Source: Stercorarius parasiticus (Eukaryota; Chordata; Aves; Charadriiformes; Stercorariidae). From it: a stretch of 64,000 nucleotides of DNA. Each line of letters starts with the position of its first letter. Position 1 is the first letter of the stretch. The stretch is taken from NCBI GenBank assembly GCA_013396915.1, contig VWZL01000732.1, positions 1 to 64,000 on the forward strand, given 5' to 3'. The position numbers were made by a program, and so were the translations under genes. Positions 11,744-21,975 of the stretch are shown here, in pieces. A model generated the notes under the pieces. That model made no database searches. It was not told where the DNA came from and saw only the letters and a program-made list of their open reading frames with translations.

Positions 11744-11875
11744 CTGCTTCCCGTGCAGCCCCCAGGTAAGGGTTTTGGGCAGGGTGGAAGAGCTTTTCCC
11801 TGTAGCCAGGAGTTCCCTGCCAGAGAGGAGCGGCAGCTGAGGAGGAGCTCCCCTGAAAGGGCCAAGCTCTTTTAT
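11744..11875 (-). promoter_or_regulatory. FMO3: Candidate FMO3 core promoter and non-coding exon 1
   Basis: A TATA-like CATAAAAG sits at 11876-11869 on the minus strand. About 125 nt downstream is a good donor, GAAGCAG|GTAAGC, with exon end at 11744. Joining it to the acceptor at 11576 removes a 168-nt intron and leaves 10 nt before the ATG. FMO genes typically start with a non-coding exon. The implied start site is near 11845, giving an exon of about 100 nt. This is a model from sequence signals only. Confidence 0.45.
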
Positions 11876-13070
11876 GCAGCATTGCACAGGAGGCAGGGCC
11901 AGCGCCGAGGGGCTGTTTCCATGAGCAACTTGCGCTTGTTTGAACTTTAGCAAGCCCCGAGCTGTAACGTGAGGAGGAGCTGTGGGCACAGAGCTCCTAA
12001 ATTAGGAAATAAAGCGTTGGACTGAAATGATTGCGAGATAGAGGCCAGGGTCACTGAGCAGCAGCAGCCACCTCCAGCCCATGGGGTGAGCAGCACCTCT
12101 CATGTGCCTCCTGGACACACACAGACACATACCTCTCCAAAACGGTATGACAGTGCCCATGTCATCAAGAACGGCAGGTAGGACCAGGCTGCCCAACTCA
12201 CCCCATCCTTCCACCCCAGCACTGCAGTTATTCCCCTGCAAAGAGGGCAGCTGGCAGTGCCGCCCTGGAGACAAGCCACCCCGGCGTCGGGCAGTTTCCT
12301 GTCCAAAGTTTCTGACCACTTTACCCCCTTCTAATAAATGGGGCAAGCGTGTTCCAGAGGACATCTGTGGGGAAGGACAAAGACCAGGCAAGTGCGGAGG
12401 AGTCCATTGGCAAATCCCAGTCCATCTCTGCGCTCTTCATCTAAGTCTCTTTGTGTGAGTTCATCCATCAAGCCCCTGCCTCCAGACAGGTCCCGGGGGA
12501 GAACCGTTCAGCTGGGAGTACGCCTGCTTGAAGGCTGCTGGCGCCTCTAAAGCTGCCTAAGCTGGGCTGTTAATTCATCCTAAATTGACTTGAAATAAAA
12601 TAAAGCAGAGGATGCCAGAAAAATGATTGAACAATCAAAGTGAAAAAGAATGAAAGCGTTAATTTTGCCACTCCCTGCCAAATTGGTTGGTCTTTCCAAG
12701 GGAATAGTTTTGGAGACATCGTTAAGTTGACTTAATACAAACGAACTGTCAAGCTGGCTTTATGGATTCCCAGACTAGAGGAGGTGCAGATCGTCTCCTG
12801 CAGGACACAATCTGGAGGAGGAGGAGGAGACTTCTCCGAATTAAATCACTTGTCAGAAAACGCCACCCAGGAGCGCTGCATGGTGAGAAAGCGTGCCTGC
12901 TCCTGGCCCTGGCATAGGGTACGAAAGGTCAACCCAAGGTAGGAGGGGAACAAAGGTGCAGGAAGAGTCAATCATTTACCTGGAGTGACGCAGCTGTCAA
13001 GCATCCAAAAGAGGAAAAAGCCATGGACATCTTGACGAATTATATCCCAGCTGCCATTTTCCTCAAAAGG

Positions 13071-13090
13071 AAAAAAAAAAATTTTTTTTN
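13071..13090. other. A10-A-T8 homopolymer block ending in an undetermined base
   Basis: A run of A is followed by a run of T and a single N at 13090. This is a typical place for a sequencing or consensus uncertainty. Confidence 0.9.
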
Positions 13091-14828
13091 CTGCAGGTGT
13101 GAATAGGCAAAGAAAAGGAGAAAGTTTGGGTGTTTTCCCCCTCAGGAAAAAATCAAAATCAAAATCTTCAACATTTCTAATAGCACTAGAAGTGGTTCTG
13201 CCCAACACCTGCAAACTCCTGTTTGACTTTTTATCATGTGTTATGGGAAAGTGAGAGCAGAAGAGGGCTCCTAACATCCAAAAGAATGCAAACAGTCAGG
13301 AAAAAGCAGCGGCAGCTACAAAAACCTGCCGCCTTCCAGCTTGAAGCTGCCTCACACCGGTGGCACGGCTGAGGCTGGAGATGGCTCCCTGCAATGCTCA
13401 GAGGGGGTTACAGCACGGCAATGGGAATCCTACGGGGGGATAACCTGCGGGGACAGGAGCTGCGATTCCGGCCCTGCGCACAGCTGGTGCGATTGCAGCT
13501 CTGTTTGTCCTAGCTGCCATCAGGGCTGTGGCACCAAGAGACACATGTGTATTCATTAACTGGGGGCAGTGGTGGGTAGGGGTCACTGGCCACCACAGCC
13601 AGACCCCATGCAGCCATCCTCAACCTTCCCACTGGTAGCGGTGGCAAAGCAAAAGGTGAAAAATCCTCCATTTCTGACCCCTTTGCTGCATGTGAAGGGT
13701 CCCCGAGACACCAGCTGGAGGGATGCTCAGCACAGACCCTGGCTGCAAGGCTGGATGGCAGCTTGCCCACGAGCCACACGGCTCCTGCTTCAGACAGACC
13801 AGGCTCTGTAGCACTGGATGCAGCACAACCCCCAGGGCAAGAGCCAGATGCTTCCCCAAGGAGCATTTCAGCCGGGAAGAGGAAGATCCGTCAGTGTACA
13901 GAGGGGGAATAAACCCCAGCACAGCACCTTGATGGCAGCAGTCAGCCCGCACTCGCCAGGAGCAGCCTTCGACCCTGCCAGGGGGACATCCCCGGGGACT
14001 TCTCTGATCTCTGCCAGAGCACGTTGCCTGGCACGACCGCAGAGCCACAGCTGGGCTCCTGACTCCATTAGCAACCAGGGATGAACCGAACTTGCCAGAG
14101 GCGCCGTTGGCCTGGCTGGGGAGTGCTGGAGCCCCGCGCCCCATGGGCGGGCGCCCGTGACTCCCCTGGGGCCAGTAAGCCTCTTCTCCCCCGGCATCCC
14201 TCAGGCTCTGCTCAGCCCTTTGATGCGCAGCTTACATTGTTCAACCATCTTTGAAGTGTAAAATGAGAAACACCCTGCGCTGGGGCTGGGGAGGCCAGGC
14301 AGAGCCCTCTGGAGCAGCCAGCAGCGCTGCAGCAGCAGCAGGACAATAAATCCACAGCCGGAGCTACAAAAAGCCAGGCAGTAAACAAGAGCATGCACAT
14401 CCCATTTGCTCTCCACTAATTGCGTCGGAGCGCTTCCCAGGCCGGCTCTTGTTTTTTCTTGAAAGCGGCTAAAGATACATTTTTCATTTGCTTTTCCCCC
14501 ACCCTTCTTCCCCATTTTTGTTTGCGAGCGAAATCCTTCCAGGAAATGGCTGCAGGACTCCTCCCGTTAGATTCGGGGCTCATGGATGGAGCACCCCAAG
14601 AGAGGCACAGCATCAACAACTTGTGATGGGGGAGCAAACGCAACAGGGTCTTTTTGCGCTCTTTAACCCTCCTGTTGGTCCTGAAGAATGGTTTTGCTGT
14701 TCCCTAGGGAACTGCTGTAATCCACCGCCTTTCAGGCATCACTTGCCTTCAGCTTCACGGCTCACTCACCACAGTCACCTTTCCAGACAAGGACAAACCA
14801 ACCAAAAACTCACCCCATCTCCCACGAA

Positions 14829-14849
14829 TTTTTTTTTTTTTTTTTTTTT
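14829..14849. repeat. Poly-T run (21 T)
   Basis: A homopolymer of 21 T followed by AGG. It could be a reversed poly-A tail, but no retroposed coding sequence is recognised next to it. Confidence 0.85.
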
Positions 14850-15480
14850 AGGTACAGCAGTTGCAGTGGGATAACACATCTCACCGCATTTATCTCAAAG
14901 ACGTCTCTCCTCTAAACCCTTTCCCCCTACCCTACCACCCAGCCTTGGAGCTTGGTGTTCTGCAGACCTCCAGCCCATCTCCATGCCTTCTCTGGGATTC
15001 ATCCTCACGCAGAGCCTCTCTCTGTCCTCCCTCGTTTTTTTTTCCTGCCCACGTGCTGTTTTCCAGTGGTGCTGTCTGGGGACAGGCAGGATCCTTAGAG
15101 CACCCAGAAACTGCTGAGAGCATCAGGTAAAACCCCACAGGAAGCCACCGCCACCCCTGTTTCAGCATAAGCCGCTCAAAGGTACCCAGCTCCTGGGGTA
15201 TCACACGGGATTGTCCTTTTCTTGGGCAATCACCTGGAACGCAGGCGTCCAGGTGTTTACACAGCTTCTGCTCTGCTCCAAGCCTTACACAACCTGGCAG
15301 GGGCAGAGGCCCACAAGGTCACGCATGCCAAATGCCTCTACCGTAACCCAGGCAAAGTGCCGCTCCAGCTGGTGCTACGCAGCTCTTGCCATGCAGAGGG
15401 CCGCTTCCATGCTCGCAGCTCATCTGGGGCCAGAGCTGCTACAGACATGGACAACCCATGGGGTCTGCTCCCAAACGTGG

Positions 15481-15992
15481 GAATCATAGAATGGTTCAGG
15501 TTGGAAGGGACCTTAAAGATCACCCAGTTCCAACCCCCTGCCATGGGCAGGGACACCTCCCACTAGACCAGGCTGCTCAAAGCCCCATCCAGCCTGGCCT
15601 TGAACACCTCCAGGGATGGGGCAGCCACAGCTTCCCCAGGCAACCTGGGCCAGTGTCTCACCACCCTCACAGGAAAGAATTTCTTCCAGATATCCAGTCT
15701 AAATCTCCCCTCTTTCAGTTTGAGGCCGTTACCCCTCGTCCTATCATTACGGTCCCTGATAAAGGGTCCCTCCCCATCCTTCCTGCAGGCCCCCTTTAGG
15801 TACTGGAAGGCTGCTATAAGGTCTCCTCGGAGCCTTCTCCAGGCTGAACAACCCCAACTCTCTCAGCCTGTCCTCATAGCAGAGGTGCTCCAGCCCTCTG
15901 ATCATTTTCATGGCCCTCCGCTGGACCTGTTCCACCAGGTCCATGTCTTTCTTGTGCTGAGGACTCCAGAGCTGGACACAGTACTCCCAAGG
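15481..15992 (-). mobile_element. CR1: CR1 LINE fragment, 3' part, minus orientation
   Basis: It begins on the plus strand with GAATCATAGAATGGTTCAGG, the reverse complement of the CR1 3' end, and continues through the conserved AGGGACCTTAAAGATCA and CAGGGACACCTCCCACTAG blocks to about 15992. It is a 5'-truncated copy of about 510 bp, the longest CR1 in the window. Reading frames inside it are fragments of the element and not host genes. Confidence 0.93.
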
Positions 15993-15994
15993 GT

Positions 15995-18625
15995 TTTCTT
16001 TCCCCTCAAGAAAATCCCTGCTCTGGCTGCTTCTCCTACCCCTGCCCTGCCAGTATTTTGGCAGGGACCTCCCTAGGGTCCCTGGCTAGAGGATGGCTGT
16101 CCTCCATCACAAATGTGCAAGCCTTGCTTGGAGCCCCAAGTCTTGGTGAGGTCCCAGACTGGGACTGCAAGGTTTCAGCTGTTTTTCTGCACACCCCCGC
16201 CAGAGGAGAAACAACACAGCCTTTGTTCAGCGAACAGGACACCAGCAGCTCAAATCTTAGCACAAAACTGCTCCGGGGTGCTTTGTGACCGCACATGCCT
16301 GGAACAGGTTTTGTGGATTTAATAATCATATAACTCCTGCTAATTAACTGGGCTTTCCCTTTTGTCCTCGAGTGAGAGGTACCCAACAGAAGGTATTGAG
16401 TTTAACCACCCTGGAGCGGGAATGTGGCGACTACCGGGAGAGCAAACCTCCATGGGCAAACACAAGACCTCACTTCATGCTTTCGAGCCACCGTGGCATG
16501 GAAGAGTTGGATTGCAAGTTGCCATCTACAGGGTGAACCACTGCGTTTTTCTCAGGTGCCTCATGGAAAGATAAGGATCCCCTCCTTGCTTCGGTGGAGA
16601 AATTTGCCAGAGGTTTAGGATGTTCTGTGGGATGAAGGCTGCAAAACAAGGAAGGTTAATCAAGCCCAGCACCTCCAGTGTTGCATTTCCACCCGGGCAG
16701 TTCTTGTCCCATCTCCTCCAGTGAGGATCACAAGATCCAGGGTGCAGGCTGGAGTTTGCAAGCCCTGCCCATGATGCTGCTATGGCTGAGCCTGGCAGGA
16801 TGCTCAGGAGCCAGAGGAGATGGGCTCTTACAGGCTGGACATCTTCACTGCTAGCCTGGCTGCTTCCTCCAAGGCGGAGCAGGAGCAAAATGTCCAGCCA
16901 GGTCCTCGTGCATGGCACAAGCTCCCTTTTCTTTTTGAGGGCCAGTGCTGCTCCCCAGCAGCAGGGAATCAAGTTGCCTCATTATGGTTTTAGTGCTGGT
17001 AATTGCTGGTTACAAGAAACCCACCCAAAGAAGACAACGTCCCTTCTCACTGAAAGCTGCTCCAACCCCAAGGATGTGCTCAGGGGACGGTCATTGACTG
17101 CAAGCAGCCCAACTCCAAAGCACCCACCTGAGCTGCAGGGCCGGGGTTTACTGACTTCTCCTCCCTATGCACAAATTTGTTGTGGACACAGTCATTCATG
17201 AGGGATGCCAAGGGAGAAGTCACGCAAACCCTCCTAGAAGCATCCAGCTTGCAGCAGCCCACCTGCAGGGTGGGAAGGAGAGCAGAGGGATGAGGGTGGG
17301 ATCACATCCCAGTTCCCCGCAACCTAGGGACAGACCGAGTGCCAAGGTCCCAACTCACCATCAGGAACCCTAGAGGGGTGTTCCCCACCCCGAGAACTCC
17401 TGACCTAGCTGGGGAAAACACTTAGCAGCCTCAAGAGCTGCTTGGAGCAGGAGCCAGGGAAAGCAGGCTGCCTTAAAAACCAACCCACAAGTCTTAATCT
17501 CGGCAAGTCAGGTAATTAGAGCTTTGTTTGCAGATGGTTTTGAACTCAAAAAGGGGAAGGAGAGTGCTTCAAACCATGGAAAACAGCTCTGGGGTGAGAC
17601 AGGCTGCTGCCTCAAGCTTCAGGGACTAAGCTGTTAAATAAGAAATACCAGCTTTTTTTACAATGGAGATTTCTAGCCTTTGTGCCTATTGTGAAAAGGG
17701 GAAAAAAAAAAAAAGAAAAAAGGGAAATGTGACCCTCCTACACCTTAAATAAAAGCCTGAAGTTCATCTCTAGCTCCCTCCTGTGACTCCTGTACACAGG
17801 CTGCTCTAAGCCTGGCTTGAATAAAGCCTTACTAAGCAGTATCCTACTGTCACTATCGGAATATTTATAGCTCCCAGTCATATACCGGAAATACTTAATA
17901 CACTTATAAACTAAAACGCATCCAGATGCTTAAATGGGCATTGGCATCGCATACATGATGCGGTTTGTCTGATTTCTGTGCCAGGCAACCTGGGGAAAAA
18001 CTCTGAATCAAGAGGGGAAATCCTGATGCCTTTTCCATTCAAAGTAGGGGTCTATCACACAAAAGCCCGTCTTGCATCCCAGTTTTCATATCCACACTCG
18101 CATTCCATCTGGCTCTGCCCTTTCAGGATGCCAAACCACCACTGCCTCAGGGAAGCACCCTGAGGAGCTGCCCCAGCCTGAATTCTAGCCTATGTTTTAT
18201 TTGCCCTGTAGATTGCTTTCACTACATTGTATTTGGTCACGTACTCCGTGACTCTGTGAGCTGTATTATGTATATATGTTTTATAACTTCCTCATATTAC
18301 ACATTCAAAAGCAATATCCCTACCGCTAAGATGTCTTTATGCTTGTATCATTTATTCTGCTCACCTTTGCACCCACAACCTGTCTATACTTTCCATGCCC
18401 CATTCCCAGACAGTCATCACGATCAGATTGGTTTTGAAGTGAAAGCACCAAATTCCTCATAGTACAAAGCGAAAGGCTTTGACCAGCAAGGCGTCCAACA
18501 CAGCCTCCTTGTTCTTTGGGACCTGCACTTCAACACGGCTATGTCCTTCTGCCCTCTTTTTCTCAATACCAGCCCCAATCCCAACAAAATAATTTGAATG
18601 TCTGAGGTGTGTAAGAATAAGGGAG
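15995..18625. other. Intergenic sequence between two CR1 copies
   Basis: No gene was recognised. At 17700-17855 there is a purine-rich run, then TGTGACCC, TTAAATAAAAGCC and a second AATAAAGCC, weakly resembling a short LTR remnant; this is not firm. A/T-rich unique sequence follows to 18500. Confidence 0.4.
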
Positions 18626-18627
18626 AG

Positions 18628-18923
18628 GCTCTTTATCAGGGAGTGGAGCAATAGGACGAAGGGTAATGGTTTTAAACTGAAGGAGGGGAGATTCAGGTTG
18701 GATATTAGGAAGAAATTCTTTCCTGTGAGGGTGGTGAGGCACTGGAACAGGTTGCCCAGGGAAGCTGTGGCTGCCCCATCCCTGGAGGTGTTCAAGGCCA
18801 GGCTGGATGGGGCTTTGAGCAGCCTGGTCTAGTGGGAGGTGCCCCTGCCCATGGCAGGGGGTTGGAACTAGATGATCTTTAAGGTCCCTTCCAACCCAAA
18901 CCATTCTGTGATTCTATGATTCT
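18628..18923 (+). mobile_element. CR1: CR1 LINE fragment, 3' part, plus orientation
   Basis: Plus-strand CR1 running from about GGCTCTTTATCAGGG through GATATTAGGAAGAAATTC, CTGGATGGGGCTTTGAGC and GGTCCCTTCCAACCC to the terminal octamers ATTCTGTGATTCTATGATTC. It is a mirror orientation of the 15.5 kb copy and very similar to it. Confidence 0.93.
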
Positions 18924-18924
18924 C

Positions 18925-20615
18925 CACTGCGCATCTACTGAGTAGGAGTGGGCATCTTTTGGGTGGAGAGGACTTGTGGCAGACCTCTGCTCCACACACT
19001 CCTAAACCCCTTGCAGTCTAGGAAGCTGGAGAAAAAAACATCTCCACATGACAAACCATCGCTGGGGCTGTTCCCCTGTGGCTTTCTGCCCCAGGAGCTC
19101 CCCTGTACCCAGATGGATGAGCAATTCTGTTCGCTAACCCCATCCCCAAGCCCAAGATTGGCATGGAAGGAAATCAGAACCACCAATGTCCTTTCCCATT
19201 GTCATCTTGCCATTGCTCCGCCTGTTGTGCAATGCTTGCAGAAATAACCTCGGAACAGTTTCTGGCATTTTTGCTGTAGGGATATTGCTAAATCATATTA
19301 TTCTTGCTGTCATGCTAGAAAAAGAATGATCCACTTCAATACAACCATTAACCATAATTAGTGCTCAGCTGCACAGACAATCTGGAACAGGGGGATCTGA
19401 TCTTCTGCTACCAGTCAATAAATCTCTCCAAGTACGCAGGGAGCAGTCAGCAAAGTGAGCAATCACTCATTTCTGCTCCTGTAACTACTTTTAAATGCCC
19501 CAGCAAACAAGCTTGCAAAGAATATTTTCCCCATTTTTCTGTACCGGCTTCTGCATCAGTTTCTGTTCACAGCCAACGTCTCCTGCCCTTGGGTTTCCCT
19601 GGATCACCAGCCAGGTGCTTAGGAAGCCCTGACAAGATGCAACCATAAGATATTTGGGTATGCAGGGCAGAAAAGCCCTCAGTCTCATACCAGGCTGCTC
19701 CTGGACTAAACCCTACCTGCTGGGCAGATGTAACATGAGGCCCAAGACACAGAATTTATGCTGGGGGTCACCAGGCTGCTGCAGCATCTTCTGCTCCTGG
19801 GGCTGCTGCCTTCCCAGAAGACTCTTTATAATCTCTGGTTCCTCATCCTACCTACAGAGAGGGGAAAAAAAAATAAAAGAACCTAATACCATTAGGAAGG
19901 GTATCAAAACTGGACCTTTCCTACGCAAAATTCAACAGAGACAAAGTCTTGAGAAAATGCTTAGGAAAAGGGTGAATGCCTGAGCTTAAATAGGACTCCT
20001 ATGCCCATGGCTGTGGGTGTGTGTCCCAAGTGAAACTACTTGGGGCAGTTAAAGCCCATTAGTGCCCTCAGGGTCCCAGGACTGAAGCTAATGAGGTCAA
20101 TTCCTCCCTTGGGCTTAATCTTGGTGCAGGTTAAATAGCAGGTGAGAAGCATTTTGGTGAAATTAATCCAGCTCCTGTCCAAAATAGCCCAGATGCAGCA
20201 ACAGATGCTTACGGCAGGAAGGGTTAACAGCCCCAGACTAGTTTCAGCATGGATACAGCCAGTTTGCTGACCCCGGGCTCACAGGGCGCAGTGGTCCAGG
20301 GCATGTCTAGGCTCCCCAGTGCCCACAACCATGATGCTGAGCAAGCCCAGACCTGTGGGGTCCAGACTACAGGGAAACCTGGCAGCTCTGCCTCAGATCT
20401 CACCCCACGGGCACCAAGCATGGGCGGGTGGGAAGTGCATGGATGGTACCCCTGCATTTCCCGTCCTTCTTTCACCCGCAGGCACCGAGCATCCTGCTTC
20501 CCGCTTGGTGCCACAGTCTGGGTACCAGCTCCTCCGGCAGCACCCACAGCCAGACCCACACTGGTACATCAGCATCCCCCTCAAACCCACGTGGGGGCAT
20601 CTGATGGTACCCAAC
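18925..20615. other. Intergenic sequence
   Basis: About 1.7 kb with no recognised gene, RNA or repeat. Short frames present on both strands show no protein family resemblance. Confidence 0.5.
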
Positions 20616-20769
20616 TCATAGGATCATAGAATCATAGAATGGTTTGGGTTGGAAGGGACCTTAAAGGACATCTAGTTCCAACCCCCTGCCCTGGGCAGGG
20701 ACACCTCCCACTAGACCAGGCTGCTCAAAGCCCCATCCAACCTGGCCTTGAACACTTCCAGGGATGGGG

Positions 20770-20773
20770 CATC
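20770..20773. repeat. Left target-site duplication (CATC) of the solo LTR
   Basis: CATC directly precedes the LTR terminus TGTCAC and is repeated at 21397-21400. The uninterrupted CR1 copies have one such unit at this point. Confidence 0.88.
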
Positions 20774-21396
20774 TGTCACATGAAAAAAAAGCCCTCAAAA
20801 CCAAAAATAGTTTAGGAGGAGATATTGCTTTATTCGACTTCGGGTGCTAGGGGGAAAAGAACCACAAATCTAGCACACCTTACCGGGGATATTCACCCAC
20901 TATTTATACACAAAATATTCTCATAATTCCGCCTCCCTAATACATAACTCCTCCTAGGCTTACATATTCATTAGGACTGCACATGCATATCAAATTTTGC
21001 TGTGTTGGCAAAACACTTCTGCGCAAGCGTGAGTGTCTTGGTGGTCGTTTGGGTAAGGAGACCCTTCCTCACATTATCCTTTCAAGGTATTGACTCATCT
21101 CAGGACAGTAAAAGTTTGCTGTAAGTTTGCCAACTTCTTGAAGATAATAAGGATGTTCTTTGAAGTAGCCATAATTCTATCCTAATTGGTACAGGAGTAC
21201 ATACTTGACATATAGAAGAACCTTGAAGTGCTTAACTACTTCTGGTTGTCTCCTCATTATCACTATATACAACATCAGCTCAGTGACTAACTTTTTTACA
21301 CAGTAAGAAAGTCAGTAATTAGCTATTTTCTCACACAGTAAGAAGGTTAGTAAGAAACTATTTCAGAAACAAAGCAGAGGTCTGTCTTTGGTAACA
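20774..21396 (-). mobile_element. Solo LTR of an endogenous retrovirus, inserted in CR1
   Basis: The 623-bp insert has TG...CA termini (TGTCAC...GTAACA on plus; TGTTAC...GTGACA in minus sense, imperfect inverted ends) and is flanked by a 4-bp duplication, CATC, at 20770-20773 and 21397-21400. In minus sense it has a TATA box TATAAATA (20908-20901) and an AATAAA signal (20834-20829) about 70 nt downstream, the usual U3-R layout. There is no internal coding region, so it is a solo LTR left by recombination. A 4-bp duplication suggests a class I (gammaretrovirus-like) element; the family is not named. Confidence 0.9.
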
Positions 21397-21400
21397 CATC
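21397..21400. repeat. Right target-site duplication (CATC) of the solo LTR
   Basis: CATC directly follows the LTR terminus GTAACA and repeats the left flank. Confidence 0.88.
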
Positions 21401-21729
21401 CACGGCTTCCCTGGGCAACCTGTTCCAGTGCCTCACCACCCTCACAGGAAAGAATTTCTTCCTAATATCCAATCTAAATCTCCCCTCCTTCAGTTTAAAA
21501 CCATACCCCTCGTCCTATTGCTCCACTCCCTGATCCAGAGTCCCTCCCCATCCTTCCTGCAGGCCCTCTTTAGGTGCTAGAAGGGGCTTGAAGGTCTGGC
21601 CAGAGCCTTCTCTTCTCCAGGCTGAACAACCCCAACTCTCAGCCTGTCCTCACAGCAGAGGTGCTCCAGCCCTCCGATCATCTTCGTAGCCCTCCTCTGG
21701 ACCCTTTCCAACACGGTTTGCTCTTCAGC

Positions 21730-21975
21730 CTCCCCTCGCTCCGGGGCTGAGCCCCGCGGGGATCGAGCTGGGGCAGGGCTGGGACAGGGCTGGGACCGGC
21801 GGCGTCGCGGCAGCCACGGGCTCTCGGCTCCCCCTGCGGGACGCGGAGGTCCCGCTCCGCCACCCCGGGATGCGGATTTTAGCGAAGCCGCCCGTGGTCC
21901 AGCACGGAGCCGCCGTGCCCAGGCTTGTGCCGAGGCACAGTCCCGCTCCCAGCCTGGCTGCGCACCTGAGCCTCA
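21730..21975. promoter_or_regulatory. Short CpG-dense patch, possible CpG island
   Basis: About 28 CpG dinucleotides fall within roughly 240 bp (for example GGCGGCGTCGCGGC), far denser than the surrounding sequence. It abuts the CR1 arm. It could be an orphan CpG island or a promoter of an unannotated transcript. No coding exon is recognised in or next to it. Confidence 0.45.

Larger units (their letters stand above)
12000..15480. other. Intergenic sequence upstream of FMO3
   Basis: No coding exon was recognised. It contains an A/T-rich stretch around 12550-12770, an A-run/T-run with one undetermined base at 13090, and a 21-base T-run at 14829-14849. FMO3 regulatory elements could lie in the left part, but nothing specific can be assigned. 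Confidence 0.45.
20621..21714 (-). mobile_element. CR1: CR1 LINE fragment, minus orientation, split by an LTR
   Basis: The 3' end (GGATCATAGAATCATAGAAT) starts at about 20621. CR1 sequence runs to GGGATGGGGCATC at 20773, and resumes at 21397 with CATCCACGGCTTCCCTGGG, continuing to about 21714. Removing 20774-21396 and one CATC restores a continuous CR1, as comparison with the 15.5 kb copy shows. The two arms together are about 470 bp. Confidence 0.93.

Noticed and set aside
15600..16076. Reading frames within CR1 copies (also 18457-18904, 44182-44498, 49346-49706)
   Set aside because: They translate non-coding or truncated parts of CR1; the same peptide (MNTSRDGAATAS...) appears in two copies because the element is repeated.
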